Virus record (IMG/VR): IMGVR_UViG_3300038558_000079 | Span: 1-64,000 of that record | Direction: 5' to 3' (one strand) | Length of the DNA: 64,000 bases | From: a virus | Shown here: piece after piece, positions 1-8,100 of the stretch | Numbering within the stretch: the stretch's first letter is position 1 | Layout: each line of letters begins with the position of its first letter | Translations under genes and position numbers: made by a program | The notes under the pieces: model-generated | What the model was told of the DNA's origin: nothing | The model's input: the letters and a program-made list of their open reading frames with translations, nothing else | The model's database searches: none

Positions 1-807
1 GTTATCCTTCAGGGCATGAAGTCCCTCTACAAGCATTTCAAAGTGCCATGCAAGCGCTTCAGGGGCGAAATAATAGATACCTGTGGCATCAGGCGATGCA
101 CATATTAATAGTGCTTGATTGAGCGCATACTGGGAACCGGTAAGGTAATTGAATCCCGCTGTATATGCGCTGAGTTGTAGCGCGTACCTCAATAGCGGGT
201 AGTAGGGTTCTTTATTCCACTTGAATGATTTAGGTTCCTTTTTAGAACGATGGGTTTTCCAATCAGCTACTACCAAACCACCTGGTAATTTACTACCATC
301 GGGTAACTCCAACCTGCCATCAGCTACTTCTAGGAAACAATCAGCAGTACCACCAAAGCCTATCTCACCATCGCGATCGCGCCAAAACACTTTCTTCTCA
401 ATTGCAACTGGTGAAACAATATTCAAGAAATCCTTGAATGGTAGCAACAAGCACTCAAATTCAACAAAAACATCGCTTAGATTCCTTAGTTCTGTAGACT
501 TCAAAGCTAGCCATTTGCGATTGACGTTCTGATAGAACATCTCAAAAGCCTTACTTATATTACCACCACATCTCAGGTAACTTTCTATCGCCAAATGCAC
601 TGTAGTCCCTTGCAACGCCGAATCCGCTCTAATAGATTCTGCTTTCTCTTTTCCTATTCGCTTTTCCCATCCTGAAAAATCAGCTTTTTCTAACATTGAC
701 ACCAGTGTTGTTACAGACGGAAATTGCGAGTCACCATAACGATATCCCCGCGAACCGTCTACATGGTATTGTTCTATTTCTTTATCATTCCAGAGATTTG
801 TGTTCAT
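1..807 (-). CDS. RecB/MGME1-like PD-(D/E)XK exonuclease, 3' end cut by window
   Basis: I translated an open frame from ATG at 807 to the left edge (269 residues, no stop), so the C-terminus is missing. The layout fits phage exonucleases of the Cas4/RecB/MGME1 type: an N-terminal PSVTT segment (30-34), a GTTVH helix with H71, acidic E138, then GGTAD with D156, the core motif ADWKT with D182 and K184, and a QLSAY helix with Q211. Such enzymes degrade DNA ends for recombination or packaging, using two metal ions. A TATAAT-like -10 lies at 834-839 on the minus strand. Fold is seen from motifs; the exact role (recombination, host DNA breakdown) is inference. Confidence 0.8.
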   Translation of the reverse strand, partial: MNTNLWNDKEIEQYHVDGSRGYRYGDSQFPSVTTLVSMLEKADFSGWEKRIGKEKAESIRADSALQGTTVHLAIESYLRCGGNISKAFEMFYQNVNRKWLALKSTELRNLSDVFVEFECLLLPFKDFLNIVSPVAIEKKVFWRDRDGEIGFGGTADCFLEVADGRLELPDGSKLPGGLVVADWKTHRSKKEPKSFKWNKEPYYPLLRYALQLSAYTAGFNYLTGSQYALNQALLICASPDATGIYYFAPEALAWHFEMLVEGLHALKDN

Positions 808-897
808 TGTCTTGACCTTAAGGTGATATCAATATTATAGCATTAATAATGAGTTAACTGTCACAAGGGTGCGATTTTGGTACTTGGCGAAACCTCT

Positions 898-992
898 AAC
901 ATGTCGGAAGCTGTACCTGATACCCTGTATACTTCCTAGCTTCCGACATGTTTACTTCTATTATAGATATTGAATACAACATGTCGGAAGCT
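898..992. repeat. Palindrome repeat, three-arm array
   Basis: Three 15-bp arms alternate in orientation: AACATGTCGGAAGCT at 898-912, AGCTTCCGACATGTT at 938-952, AACATGTCGGAAGCT at 978-992. Start-to-start spacing is exactly 40 bp both times. Other copies in the window have only two arms. It lies in the divergent gap between the exonuclease (minus) and the small gene at 1196 (plus). The rest of 808-1195 shows no gene I can support. Confidence 0.9.
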
Positions 993-1195
993 AGAACACC
1001 AGCACCGTGCATCATCCAGCCAATGTTGAGAGGGGGGAATCCGGAATGGGCAACTGGCACACCTGGAACTAGTACTGCGAGCGGGGGAATGGCTCGAATA
1101 ATGACAATTACTAATATATTGATACGTATTCGCCTACTTGCGTAAAAAAAGAAGACATGTAATAATAGATATATAAAGTTAGTAGGTACAACCTT

Positions 1196-1372
1196 GTGGA
1201 ATACTTAGCAGATGTGAACAAACTAGGCCAAAAAACCGTTATTGTTGAGGCGACATCTGAAGACGAAGCGTTGGAAATATTAATTGAAGAATGGGGTGAG
1301 GACAACATTATAATTCCCCCTCATAAATCCGACTGCCAAGAGAGGATTGAAGCGGTAAGATCTGAGTATTAA
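1196..1372 (+). CDS. Small hypothetical acidic protein
   Basis: A 58-codon frame with GTG start. The protein begins VEYLADVNKLGQ and contains VIVEATSEDEALEIL, an amphipathic, acid-rich pattern that looks like a real folded small protein rather than chance. The start is uncertain because the upstream TAGG is a weak ribosome binding site, and GTG was chosen because it precedes the conserved-looking sequence. A plausible -10 (TAATAAT) lies 30 bases upstream. No family is recognised. Confidence 0.45.
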   Translation: MEYLADVNKLGQKTVIVEATSEDEALEILIEEWGEDNIIIPPHKSDCQERIEAVRSEY

Positions 1373-1459
1373 TAGGTTGGTCTATCTCTGTGGAATACTG
1401 AAGACTTTTGTCAAAGGTAATGTTACCATAGAGATAGTAAAACAGTATCATCTAGGAAA

Positions 1460-1693
1460 ATGGAAGAAATTTTTAACGAATTAAACGACGCATTAGGTGG
1501 CACAGCGGTATACGAGAGAGCCTCATCTTCTAGTTGTGCCTTCTATTTTACCTACAGTGGTGAGCGATACACCCTAGCTATATTTGGTGATTTGGCGATA
1601 CTAACGAATATAACCAAACAGGATTACTGCAAGATTGCAACTAATAATTTAACTTCTGAAGTTGCAGAGGTGATAAAGAAATGGCAGGCTTAA
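1460..1693 (+). CDS. Hypothetical protein, first gene of a small tail-linked operon
   Basis: 77 residues, acidic N-terminus (MEEIFNELND), a predicted beta-rich middle (FYFTYSGERYTLAIFGD) and a helical end. No recognised family. An AGGAAA ribosome binding site precedes the ATG. The 3' end overlaps the start of a 24-codon membrane peptide gene, which in turn overlaps the tail-protein gene at 1752, so the three look translationally coupled. Confidence 0.6.
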   Translation: MEEIFNELNDALGGTAVYERASSSSCAFYFTYSGERYTLAIFGDLAILTNITKQDYCKIATNNLTSEVAEVIKKWQA

Positions 1694-1755
1694 TAATACT
1701 ATTGCTTGTTTACTTGGTAAAGTTTATCATCCAAGATGTGAGGCGAAACGAGTGA
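1681..1755 (+). CDS. 24-residue membrane peptide
   Basis: Very short frame: ATG at 1681, then a single hydrophobic span GLIILLLVYLVKFII followed by a charged tail QDVRRNE. A strong ribosome binding site (GAGGTGAT, 1669-1676) sits at good distance inside the preceding gene. Its TGA stop overlaps the GTG start of the next gene (GTGA), the classic arrangement for translational coupling. It could be a tiny holin-like or regulatory membrane peptide, or simply a coupling leader. Confidence 0.5.
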   Translation: MAGLIILLLVYLVKFIIQDVRRNE

Positions 1756-2150
1756 GAATCTATCCTAGCATTGCGCCAAATTTCCTGAAAGGATTGAAAT
1801 TGCCATCCTACAATACAGAGATTAGTGAATTTCCGGATGGTGGTGAGAATCGGATACAACTTAGTAATATAGGTGTGGGGACTAAGTTGTCTCTAAGCTA
1901 TGAAGCGTTGACAGAGACTCAAGTAGCAAGCATCATGAATTTCTACGCTAGCTGTAAGGGTGAAGGGTACGCATTCCTGCTACCAACTACGGTAATGAAT
2001 CACCCAATCGCAATTAATACCGCGATCGCAGCACTGAAAGCTACAACCTGTTGGGTTTTTGATGGACAAGTACGAATAACCCCGCGATACAGTACATATC
2101 AGCGGGGTATATTCGATATCGAGGTAACACTAAGTTCAGTTGTTTCCTGA
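1752..2150 (+). CDS. Small tail protein, paralogue of the C-terminal domain of the 1035-aa tail protein
   Basis: 132 residues. It aligns along its length with the last ~130 residues of the tail glycosidase-like protein encoded at 5140-8247: both start IxPSxxPxF, continue LPxY...FxDG...IxxSxxGV, share the stretch around FLxP (YAFLLPT versus PFLIPS), then WxFxxxxxxTPxY...QRGxxxxxVTLxxVxx. The two therefore represent one domain in free-standing and fused form. Phage tail adaptors of this size often join fibres to the tail tip. GTG start overlaps the upstream stop. Role as a tail adaptor is inference. Confidence 0.65.
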   Translation: MRIYPSIAPNFLKGLKLPSYNTEISEFPDGGENRIQLSNIGVGTKLSLSYEALTETQVASIMNFYASCKGEGYAFLLPTTVMNHPIAINTAIAALKATTCWVFDGQVRITPRYSTYQRGIFDIEVTLSSVVS

Positions 2151-2182
2151 CGCTCCCAGTGAATGGCTGTTCGAGATCGAAG

Positions 2183-2506
2183 TTACCAACTAGCAGAGTC
2201 TGCTAGATAATCTGCAAACTTGTCTTTCATTAACTCTTCCGCGTACCCGTAGTAAGCGTCCTCCTCGTTTTCCTCGGTTCCGTCCCACTCCTCATCATCG
2301 AGGGATGGAATACCGAGTATCACACCCGTTGACTCATACGCATTCCCGATGTTCCCACTCCATAGCACCCGGTAAGTGCCGTCATCGAACAACTCGACAC
2401 AGTATTCTGACCCGCCCCACGATGCTTTTGTGGAGGATATAGCCGCCTGATGGAAGCTGTCTTTCATAAAGTTTTCAAAAGCTTTGCTCAGTAATTCGGT
2501 ATTCAT
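2183..2506 (-). CDS. Hypothetical acidic protein
   Basis: 107 residues, strongly acidic centre (SLDDEEWDGTEENEEDAYY), aromatic-rich. I recognise no family; acidic small phage proteins are sometimes DNA mimics that block host enzymes, but nothing here proves that. It has its own excellent minus-strand promoter 60 bases upstream and a GAGAGG ribosome binding site. It is convergent with the operon ending at 2150. Confidence 0.65.
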   Translation of the reverse strand: MNTELLSKAFENFMKDSFHQAAISSTKASWGGSEYCVELFDDGTYRVLWSGNIGNAYESTGVILGIPSLDDEEWDGTEENEEDAYYGYAEELMKDKFADYLADSASW

Positions 2507-2540
2507 GTGTGTCCTCTCTGTTGTTTTTGTTGATGCCTCT

Positions 2541-2569
2541 ACTATAATTCACTGTTCCAGCAATGTCAA
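2541..2569 (-). promoter_or_regulatory. Sigma-70-type promoter for the 2183-2506 gene
   Basis: On the minus strand TTGACA (2569-2564), 17-bp spacer, TATAGT (2546-2541). The -35 continues as TTGACATTGCT, the same extended form seen before several other genes in the window. Confidence 0.75.
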
Positions 2570-2615
2570 TAGGTAGAAATACTCAGTCTAGCGTAAGAAT
2601 GTCAACACAGAAGTG

Positions 2616-2644
2616 TTGACATTACCTAGAGTGTGTACTATACT
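2616..2644 (+). promoter_or_regulatory. Promoter of the first MazG-like gene
   Basis: TTGACA at 2616-2621, 17-bp spacer, TATACT at 2639-2644. The -35 extends as TTGACATTACC. A GTCAACAC...GTGTTGAC inverted repeat (around 2601-2619) brackets the -35 and could be an operator. Confidence 0.75.
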
Positions 2645-2672
2645 GGAAGTGTAAACACAAAGGAGAGACAAG

Positions 2673-3138
2673 ATGTTAGGAGCGTATCAAGATTTTCTAG
2701 CCGTAGTAGCCGCTCACCGAGAGTTTACTCCTATTACCGCATGGGTACTAAGATTGAACTTACTAAAAGCCTCTCGGCGAATTGAACAAATTACGAGAGA
2801 AAGTAACAGTAACAGCTACAGCTACAATGTCGCTTTTGCGACATCGGATGTCTGTGAAAGCGCTGGTAATGTAATATCACTTCTTTTTAGCAATATTGGT
2901 AGAAGAAAAGCAAAGGATAGATATTGAGGCTCTATCCCCTCACCGTCACACTACTATCGCTAATAGCCTTGAAGAAGCAATTGATAGTTATCTCGACTGT
3001 CCGCGTAGCCTTGAGAAAGCTTACGATGTAATCTATTACATCAAATGTCTTCTCAGTTACCACAAAGTCGATTTTACGGGCTTGGTAATTGAAAAATGGG
3101 AGCAGGATATAAAGCTTTGGGAACAGGATAGCCAATAG
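2673..3138 (+). pseudogene. MazG-like protein, frameshifted copy
   Basis: The first frame starts MLGAYQDFL after an AAAGGAGAGA ribosome binding site and matches the intact paralogue at 4166 until the core helix (GNVISLL). There the frame breaks within a run of five T (about 2881-2889); removing one T joins it to the second frame, reading LLLAILVEEKQRIDIEAL, which aligns with LLLILDEQGTRLDIERV of the paralogue, and then runs to the stop at 3138. So this is one gene split by a +1-type frameshift, most simply a single-base insertion. Programmed frameshifting is possible but less likely. See the 3565 gene for the family. Confidence 0.75.
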
Positions 3139-3174
3139 CCAGAATAAGAGCCAGAAATACTCAATATCTTTTTA

Positions 3175-3194
3175 GACACCTTCGGGTGTTTTTA
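3175..3194 (+). terminator. Rho-independent terminator
   Basis: Stem ACACC / GGTGT closed by a stable TTCG tetraloop (3176-3189), followed by TTTTTA. It ends the frameshifted MazG-like unit. Confidence 0.75.
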
Positions 3195-3298
3195 TTTGCC
3201 AAAAATCTTATTGATAACATACATTTTTCGGTGTACCTATTAGGAGATATGAATCTTTAGAGTGGTACTTTGCAATGTAAGGCACGCCATGCAGTAAT

Positions 3299-3564
3299 CA
3301 ATGAATAACTTTACATTAAAACCGATAAAAATCCTCGAATCCCTCTCTATGTACACTTCCTAGCTTCCGACATGTTTACTCCTATATAGATATTGAAAAC
3401 AACATGTCGGAAGCTGAGAGTTAATGCTAGTAAAGGGTGTAGCGTTTCTGAGAACCAAGTTTTGACACCCTTGAAAAACCCACTAAAATACCCTTTTACA
3501 TCCCTTGACAATATGAGAATCTTTAATTAATATGGATACAGTAAAACATAAAAAGAGTAACACT
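3299..3564 (+). repeat. Leader-promoter module, copy 1 (contains palindrome 3362-3415)
   Basis: Begins with an A/T-rich block (CTTTACATTAAAACCGATAA), then the palindrome with arms 3362-3376 and 3401-3415, then a conserved stretch with GAGAACCAAGTTTTGA, and ends in a promoter TTGACA (3505-3510), N17, TAATAT (3528-3533). The conserved region continues into the transcript (GGATACAGTAAAACATAAAAAG). Similar modules occur at 4783, 10871 and, on the minus strand, at 47102-47431. Confidence 0.85.
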
Positions 3565-4038
3565 ATGGATTTACAAGCGTATCAAGATTTTCTAATTGAC
3601 TATTCTAATAACTTAAATACCGATATTCCTTTGCCTACAATAGCGAGATTAGGGTTGATGGCTAAATCGGGAAAAGTGATAGGGGCACTGATGGAGAACA
3701 AGGTAGATGCGATCGCGCTCAAAGATGATTTAGGAGATACCTTATCATATTTTCTGCTAGTCCTGAATCATCTAGAAATGCCTTTAATAGCAATCGGGGC
3801 TATAGGTGGTTGTCTTCAGGTTCCTTTAGCAGATAACTACTTGTTCTGTGCAAGGAACCTATACACATGCGTTGACAGTTTTCTCAGGCTTAAGCTTGCA
3901 CGCGAGTCACTCGAATTATTAATAGCCATTATACGAATAGGGTTACTCTATGACATTAAACTTGAGGATATTGTGTCTTATAGCTGGGACAAACTTAAGA
4001 AGCGGTTAGATGAGGGTGAATTGCAAGGATTTTGTTGA
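3565..4038 (+). CDS. MazG-like (all-alpha NTP pyrophosphohydrolase-type) protein
   Basis: 157 residues from ATG 3565. An upstream in-frame ATG at 3532 was rejected because it lies inside the -10 box of the promoter; the family start MxxAYQDFL also supports 3565. The core pattern LKDDLGDTLSYFLLVL and the closing LEDIVSYSWDKLKKR resemble MazG-type helices (E/DxLGDxLxY; LExVxxxNxxKLxxR). The usual first metal motif ExxE is not seen (GLMAKSGKVIGAL), so catalysis is doubtful. MazG enzymes of phages hydrolyse nucleoside triphosphates or ppGpp-like signals. Its stop codon is supplied by the first bases of an inserted insertion-sequence end. Confidence 0.55.
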   Translation: MDLQAYQDFLIDYSNNLNTDIPLPTIARLGLMAKSGKVIGALMENKVDAIALKDDLGDTLSYFLLVLNHLEMPLIAIGAIGGCLQVPLADNYLFCARNLYTCVDSFLRLKLARESLELLIAIIRIGLLYDIKLEDIVSYSWDKLKKRLDEGELQGFC

Positions 4039-4086
4039 CCTCTCCCCGGTCTAAAGACACGGGGCTTTCAGCGACTCATCTTGTAA
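4035..4086 (-). mobile_element. Detached right end of an IS200/IS605-type element
   Basis: A 52-bp segment identical to 10709-10760 and, over 44 bp, to 12206-12249 in reverse. It contains the hairpin CCCCGTGTCTTTAGACCGGGG (read on minus) and ends GAGAGGTCAA, exactly like the right end behind tnpB at 13846. It carries no gene. It abuts and terminates the MazG-like gene. Confidence 0.7.
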
Positions 4087-4131
4087 ATTCGTAACGCATA
4101 TCAAATCTATCGGCAATGTCAGTAAATGTAT

Positions 4132-4137
4132 TATACT
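4132..4137 (+). promoter_or_regulatory. Candidate -10 of the 4166 gene
   Basis: TATACT 28 bases before the ATG, followed by the same AAACACAAAGGAGAGACAAG leader as the 2673 gene. No good -35 is present: where TTGACATTGCC would be expected the sequence reads GGCAATGTCA, which is its inverted complement. Confidence 0.4.
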
Positions 4138-4165
4138 AAGAGAGTAAACACAAAGGAGAGACAAG

Positions 4166-4636
4166 ATGCTAGGTGCGTACCAAGATTTTCTAGTTGCTTA
4201 TTGCAACACCGAAGAGCGTATTAAAGTTACTGAGCCGTGGTCATTAAGGTTAAACTTACTAGCCGGAAGTCAGGATTTTATAGAGACTATAGGTGAAGAT
4301 GGTAGTCACAATGCTGCTGTGACAAAGTTTGAGGATATCCGGGAAATTTTAGGAGATGTGCTATCCTGCCTACTCCTCATCTTAGATGAACAAGGTACAA
4401 GGCTTGACATTGAACGGGTCATGGAACACATAGACACAACACCTACCCCCCAGCCGTGCAATAAAGCTTTAGTGCCCGCAGTGGGGAGATTCTTAGATTC
4501 TGGATGCACTCCAGAAAAAGCTTACGATGTGGTACATGCAGTACAACGTATAGCAATACACTACAACAGCAACTTAACAAAATTAGTGATCTGGCAATGG
4601 GATGCCTTCTTAAGGCACTGGATGGAAGAGTTATAG
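4166..4636 (+). CDS. MazG-like protein, intact paralogue
   Basis: 156 residues, starting MLGAYQDFLV after a strong AAAGGAGAG ribosome binding site. Core helix FEDIREILGDVLSCLLLILDE holds the E..LGDVL motif typical of MazG-type proteins, and the end LTKLVIWQWDAFLRHW corresponds to the closing helix of the 3565 protein. A loop TTPTPQPCNKALVP separates two helical halves. It is the intact version of the frameshifted gene at 2673. Upstream ExxE is weak, so activity is uncertain. Followed by a strong terminator. Confidence 0.55.
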   Translation: MLGAYQDFLVAYCNTEERIKVTEPWSLRLNLLAGSQDFIETIGEDGSHNAAVTKFEDIREILGDVLSCLLLILDEQGTRLDIERVMEHIDTTPTPQPCNKALVPAVGRFLDSGCTPEKAYDVVHAVQRIAIHYNSNLTKLVIWQWDAFLRHWMEEL

Positions 4637-4663
4637 AATTGCGCTAACTAACTATCTTCAATG

Positions 4664-4700
4664 CACCCTTAGTGACTCAAATATTAAGGGTGTCTTTTTG
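4664..4700 (+). terminator. Rho-independent terminator
   Basis: Perfect 8-bp stem CACCCTTA (4664-4671) / TAAGGGTG (4685-4692), 13-base loop, then TCTTTTTG. Confidence 0.8.
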
Positions 4701-4719
4701 TGTCTATTACAGCAGTATT

Positions 4720-4782
4720 AGTGCATACCTGACAGGCTGATAAATTCTTAATCATATCGAGCTACGCATGGGAATTTAACTC
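4720..4782 (+). pseudogene. Remnant of the 3' end of a tape measure gene
   Basis: About 62 bp match, with roughly 80 percent identity by eye, the last codons of the tape measure gene at 47432-47490 (minus strand). In the tape-measure frame it still reads SYRATHG just before the leader module, as the real gene ends SYRATHGI, but it has an in-frame stop and no upstream gene. It shows that this segment was copied from a tape-measure/leader junction. Confidence 0.65.
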
Positions 4783-5108
4783 TCGGTAGGTATTAGTAAA
4801 GTTGAGAAATGGCAGTGACACAGCGTAACGTACATCGACCCATACAGTAGTCAAATGAACAACTTTGCATTAAATCCGATAAAAATCCCCGAATCCCTCT
4901 CTCTATACACTTCCTAGCTTCCGACATGTTCTATCCTATATAGTAATTGAAAACAACATGTCGGAAGCTGTGAGGTAATACCAGCAAGGTGTGTAGCGAT
5001 TCTGAGAACCAAATTTTGAAAACACCTAAAAATTCTCTCAGACACCACTTGACACCTTAGAGGAATTGAATTAGTATGGACACAGTAAAACATAAAAAGA
5101 GTAACACT
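4783..5108 (+). repeat. Leader-promoter module, copy 2 (palindrome 4916-4969)
   Basis: Starts GGTAGGTATTAGTAAAGTTG, nearly identical over about 200 bp to the copy at 10871. Palindrome arms 4916-4930 and 4955-4969. Promoter TTGACA (5049-5054), N17, TAGTAT (5072-5077). Leads into a truncated gene. Confidence 0.85.
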
Positions 5109-5150
5109 ATGGATTTACAAGCGTATCAAGATTTTTTAGCTAATTCATAA
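5109..5150 (+). pseudogene. 13-codon remnant of a MazG-like gene
   Basis: Starts MDLQAYQDFLA, identical for ten residues to the 3565 gene, then NS and stop. The 3' end of the large tail gene (minus strand) lies directly on the break, so the remainder was lost by deletion or insertion. Its full promoter module is preserved. Confidence 0.75.
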
Positions 5151-8100
5151 CACTCACTATCTTCAAAGTAACCCCTAGCAATCCTCTCTGTCCTAAGAGG
5201 TAACTAGGGGTTACTTCTGGGTTTTCATTGAAACGCCAGTAAGTAGTACTGCCCTGGTTTGCGATCGCATTCAGTATACTACTGGGAAGCCTGAGTACGT
5301 TACTAGGAATTAAGAATGGTATCTGCGAACCTTGGCTCAACCGCCAGAAGTCAATTAGTACCTTAGCATCTACAGGGCTAAGGTTGGTATATTTCAGCGT
5401 CATTTCCATCTTCACACCCGTATCACTTCTCCGAATCTTCTGTAGGCTACCATCATCGAAGGATACCTTATCAAATTTATAGGGCGGTAAGGTGATATCC
5501 TCTATGAAATCGGGCACTAGTGAAGGGAAAATTCCGGCTTTAGCAAATGCGCTTGGTAGCGGATAATTAAGCCTATCCTTATAAAGTATCAATTCCGCTA
5601 AAGTACTAATAATTTCTAAGTGCCAAAAGCCAAAGTATTCACGGTAGGTAGTACCGCCAAAAGTGAATGTTGGCTGGAAAGCTGTGAAGGAACCAGCCAT
5701 TACTCCAGTGGGGACATATTCGGCTTGTAGGCTTGTGAAACATCGGGACATGATATCGAAGGTGATATCAGGAATTAACCCCGCTACATTGGCATATAAT
5801 GCGGTGCGGAGTAAGAGTGCTAATACGTGAGGTTCGTGATAGTTGGCTTGTGGTGAGATTACGGGGGGGATATCAGTTGGTGGTTGGTTTCCGCTAGCGA
5901 TTAGAAAATCCTGAATCCAAGAGAGATATCGGGTAAGTATTTTTCGTGCCAATACCGAGTTGGGAACTAGCATCAAGTATCGAGCGGTCGCTTCCATTGG
6001 GCGGGCACAATAGGGGAACCATGCGGTATTTGGATCTGCCCCTTTCCAAGACCATTCGTTCCCCTCACTACCGAATGTACGAAAGTCTGCGGTATCCCAA
6101 TATTTCCACAGAAATACCTGAATTAATGGTGCAAGTAGCCCTACATTACTTTGCTTCTGGTAGGCTAGCTGGGAATCATTCAGAAACTGTAGTGCTTGTA
6201 GTGCCCTCTCAGGGTATCCCCAGATCTGCCAATGATAGGGCGATTGATATCCAGCATAAGGAGCGCCTCCCCATGAATCCTTAATAAATCCACCATTCCC
6301 ATCAGCTAGCACATTAATCGTGAAGGGGATTACACCGGGATTGTACTTCAATTTATCATTGCTATTACCAATGGGATAGAAGTTGCCTATCCAGAGTATT
6401 TGCGCATCAGCTATCCGCGAACGCACTAGTGCTTTATAGCTAGTACTACCCTGTGCGGGATTCTGAGGTGCAGCACCTGCGTAGTAAAGCTTAATAACTC
6501 CCCTATCCTCACTCTCAAAAGCACACCCTAGAATAGTACCACTACTAGGGTTATCCTTACCATCAACGCTAGAAAAGTCACTCCAGCTAGGTGTAAATTC
6601 AGTCCAGTTATTATTCGTATTTGGCACTGAACATTTCCAGAAATCATCTTCAGAATCTCTCAATACCATAGTCCACTTCCCACTAGTAGCTACCTTAATG
6701 CTAGGGGGCGTGTTGGTAAAGTTTGTAACAGAAAATCCTGTGCCAATTACATCATCAGGATTCACTGTTACCACTTGTGCAATCGCTAACCGACCATCAA
6801 CTACCACTTGTTCGGTAATAATTGAAACATCTCCATCACCATAGGTATAAAGTGGTGTATCAGCATTCAGAGAGTGCCACACTGTACCACTTCCCCACTT
6901 CACAAAAGATGTATAACCACACGTAACATTCCGTGGCACAGCGTCACCTTGAACCAACCAATAAGCGGTATATTCTTGTGTGGTATCTAAGGTATTAGGC
7001 GATAGGGATAATACTATCTCCAGTATCTGTCTCTTATTACTAGCAGCTTCCAAGTACACCGATACAGTGCTTTGTATGTAAGTGGTGACTATATAGTTTT
7101 GAACTTCAAAGCTAGGGTAATTACTAGGTGGTGGTGTAGCTGCGGCAATATCTAATCGTAGGTAATATTGGAAAACACCCGCGCTATTTACCCTGCTAGC
7201 AGTATACCCATTAGAGTCTCTGTTAATTGGTATAGCTTGCGCTCCAGCTAAGATAAATGGGTTACCCTTTTCGCGATAATAGAAGTAGCTAGGGTTCTCA
7301 ACAACAGCACAATTAGCTAAGGTATCCCTGGTAGCATAAGCCGCTCTTACCCACTTAATATTACCAGTGTACGGGTACAACTCTATAAACCCATCATAGC
7401 CCCAATAGAGACTATCATTAGCACATCCTAAATAAGTATTTCCCCCCCTATTGGGATTATGCCACATAGGGTAAGGTTCAAGCATCCCGTAGGGTGGAAT
7501 ATTCCCAGCAATCCAGCTAGAAAAATAGACTTTAGCAGTACCTGTAAAATTACTATATGCCCCACTCAATACAATCGTACCTGGTGTTTCACTAGTAGGT
7601 GTTTTGCTGCCATCTGGATAGTTACGATAGTTTATTCCCTCTAACCGATAGTTGGAAACACTATACCCGATAGTGTATTCAATTCCTGACTTTAAAGGTG
7701 CGTAAATATTTTGATAGAGCAATTCACCATCACTAGATGTTACTTTGTAAAGATCTGCTAATAGTCCACCGGGTATTACTCCGATGCCATTTACAAAACT
7801 TAGGGAATAGTCAAAATTACCAAAGTTGAATGCCCTAGCGGTATCTTGTGAACCCTTACCAGGAACCGCGTAATTTGAAGCATTAACCGCCCAGTGTGCA
7901 ATCCAAACCGTAGTAGTTGGGTTACTGGTTACAGGTGGTGTAGGTGTAGGAAAGAAGTAAGTTAAATAACTTTCTGAGAACCCTACAGCCTTGCCTAACC
8001 ACTCAGTATCACCTGTAGCTTTATAGGCTCTAATACACCCCAGTATGGCTAAGGTTTGTCCTTCAGAAACACTGGCTTCAGCAGGTAAGTAACCACGCCT

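Noticed and set aside
898-992. Palindromes as CRISPR repeats or integron attC sites
   Set aside because: Arms alternate in orientation, spacers are related and non-phage-like, and attC core sequences are missing at the outer ends.
948-1308. Two overlapping frames of 65 codons on opposite strands
   Set aside because: One starts within the palindrome arm, the other opposes the better frame at 1196; compositions are not protein-like.
3362-3415. Palindromes as rho-independent terminators
   Set aside because: No T-run follows any copy on either strand, and real terminators (3175, 4664) lie upstream of two of them.
3532-3564. In-frame ATG giving MDTVKHKKSNTM as start of the MazG-like gene
   Set aside because: It lies inside the -10 box (TAATAT) of the promoter and upstream of the transcript start; the same bases occur in modules not followed by this gene.
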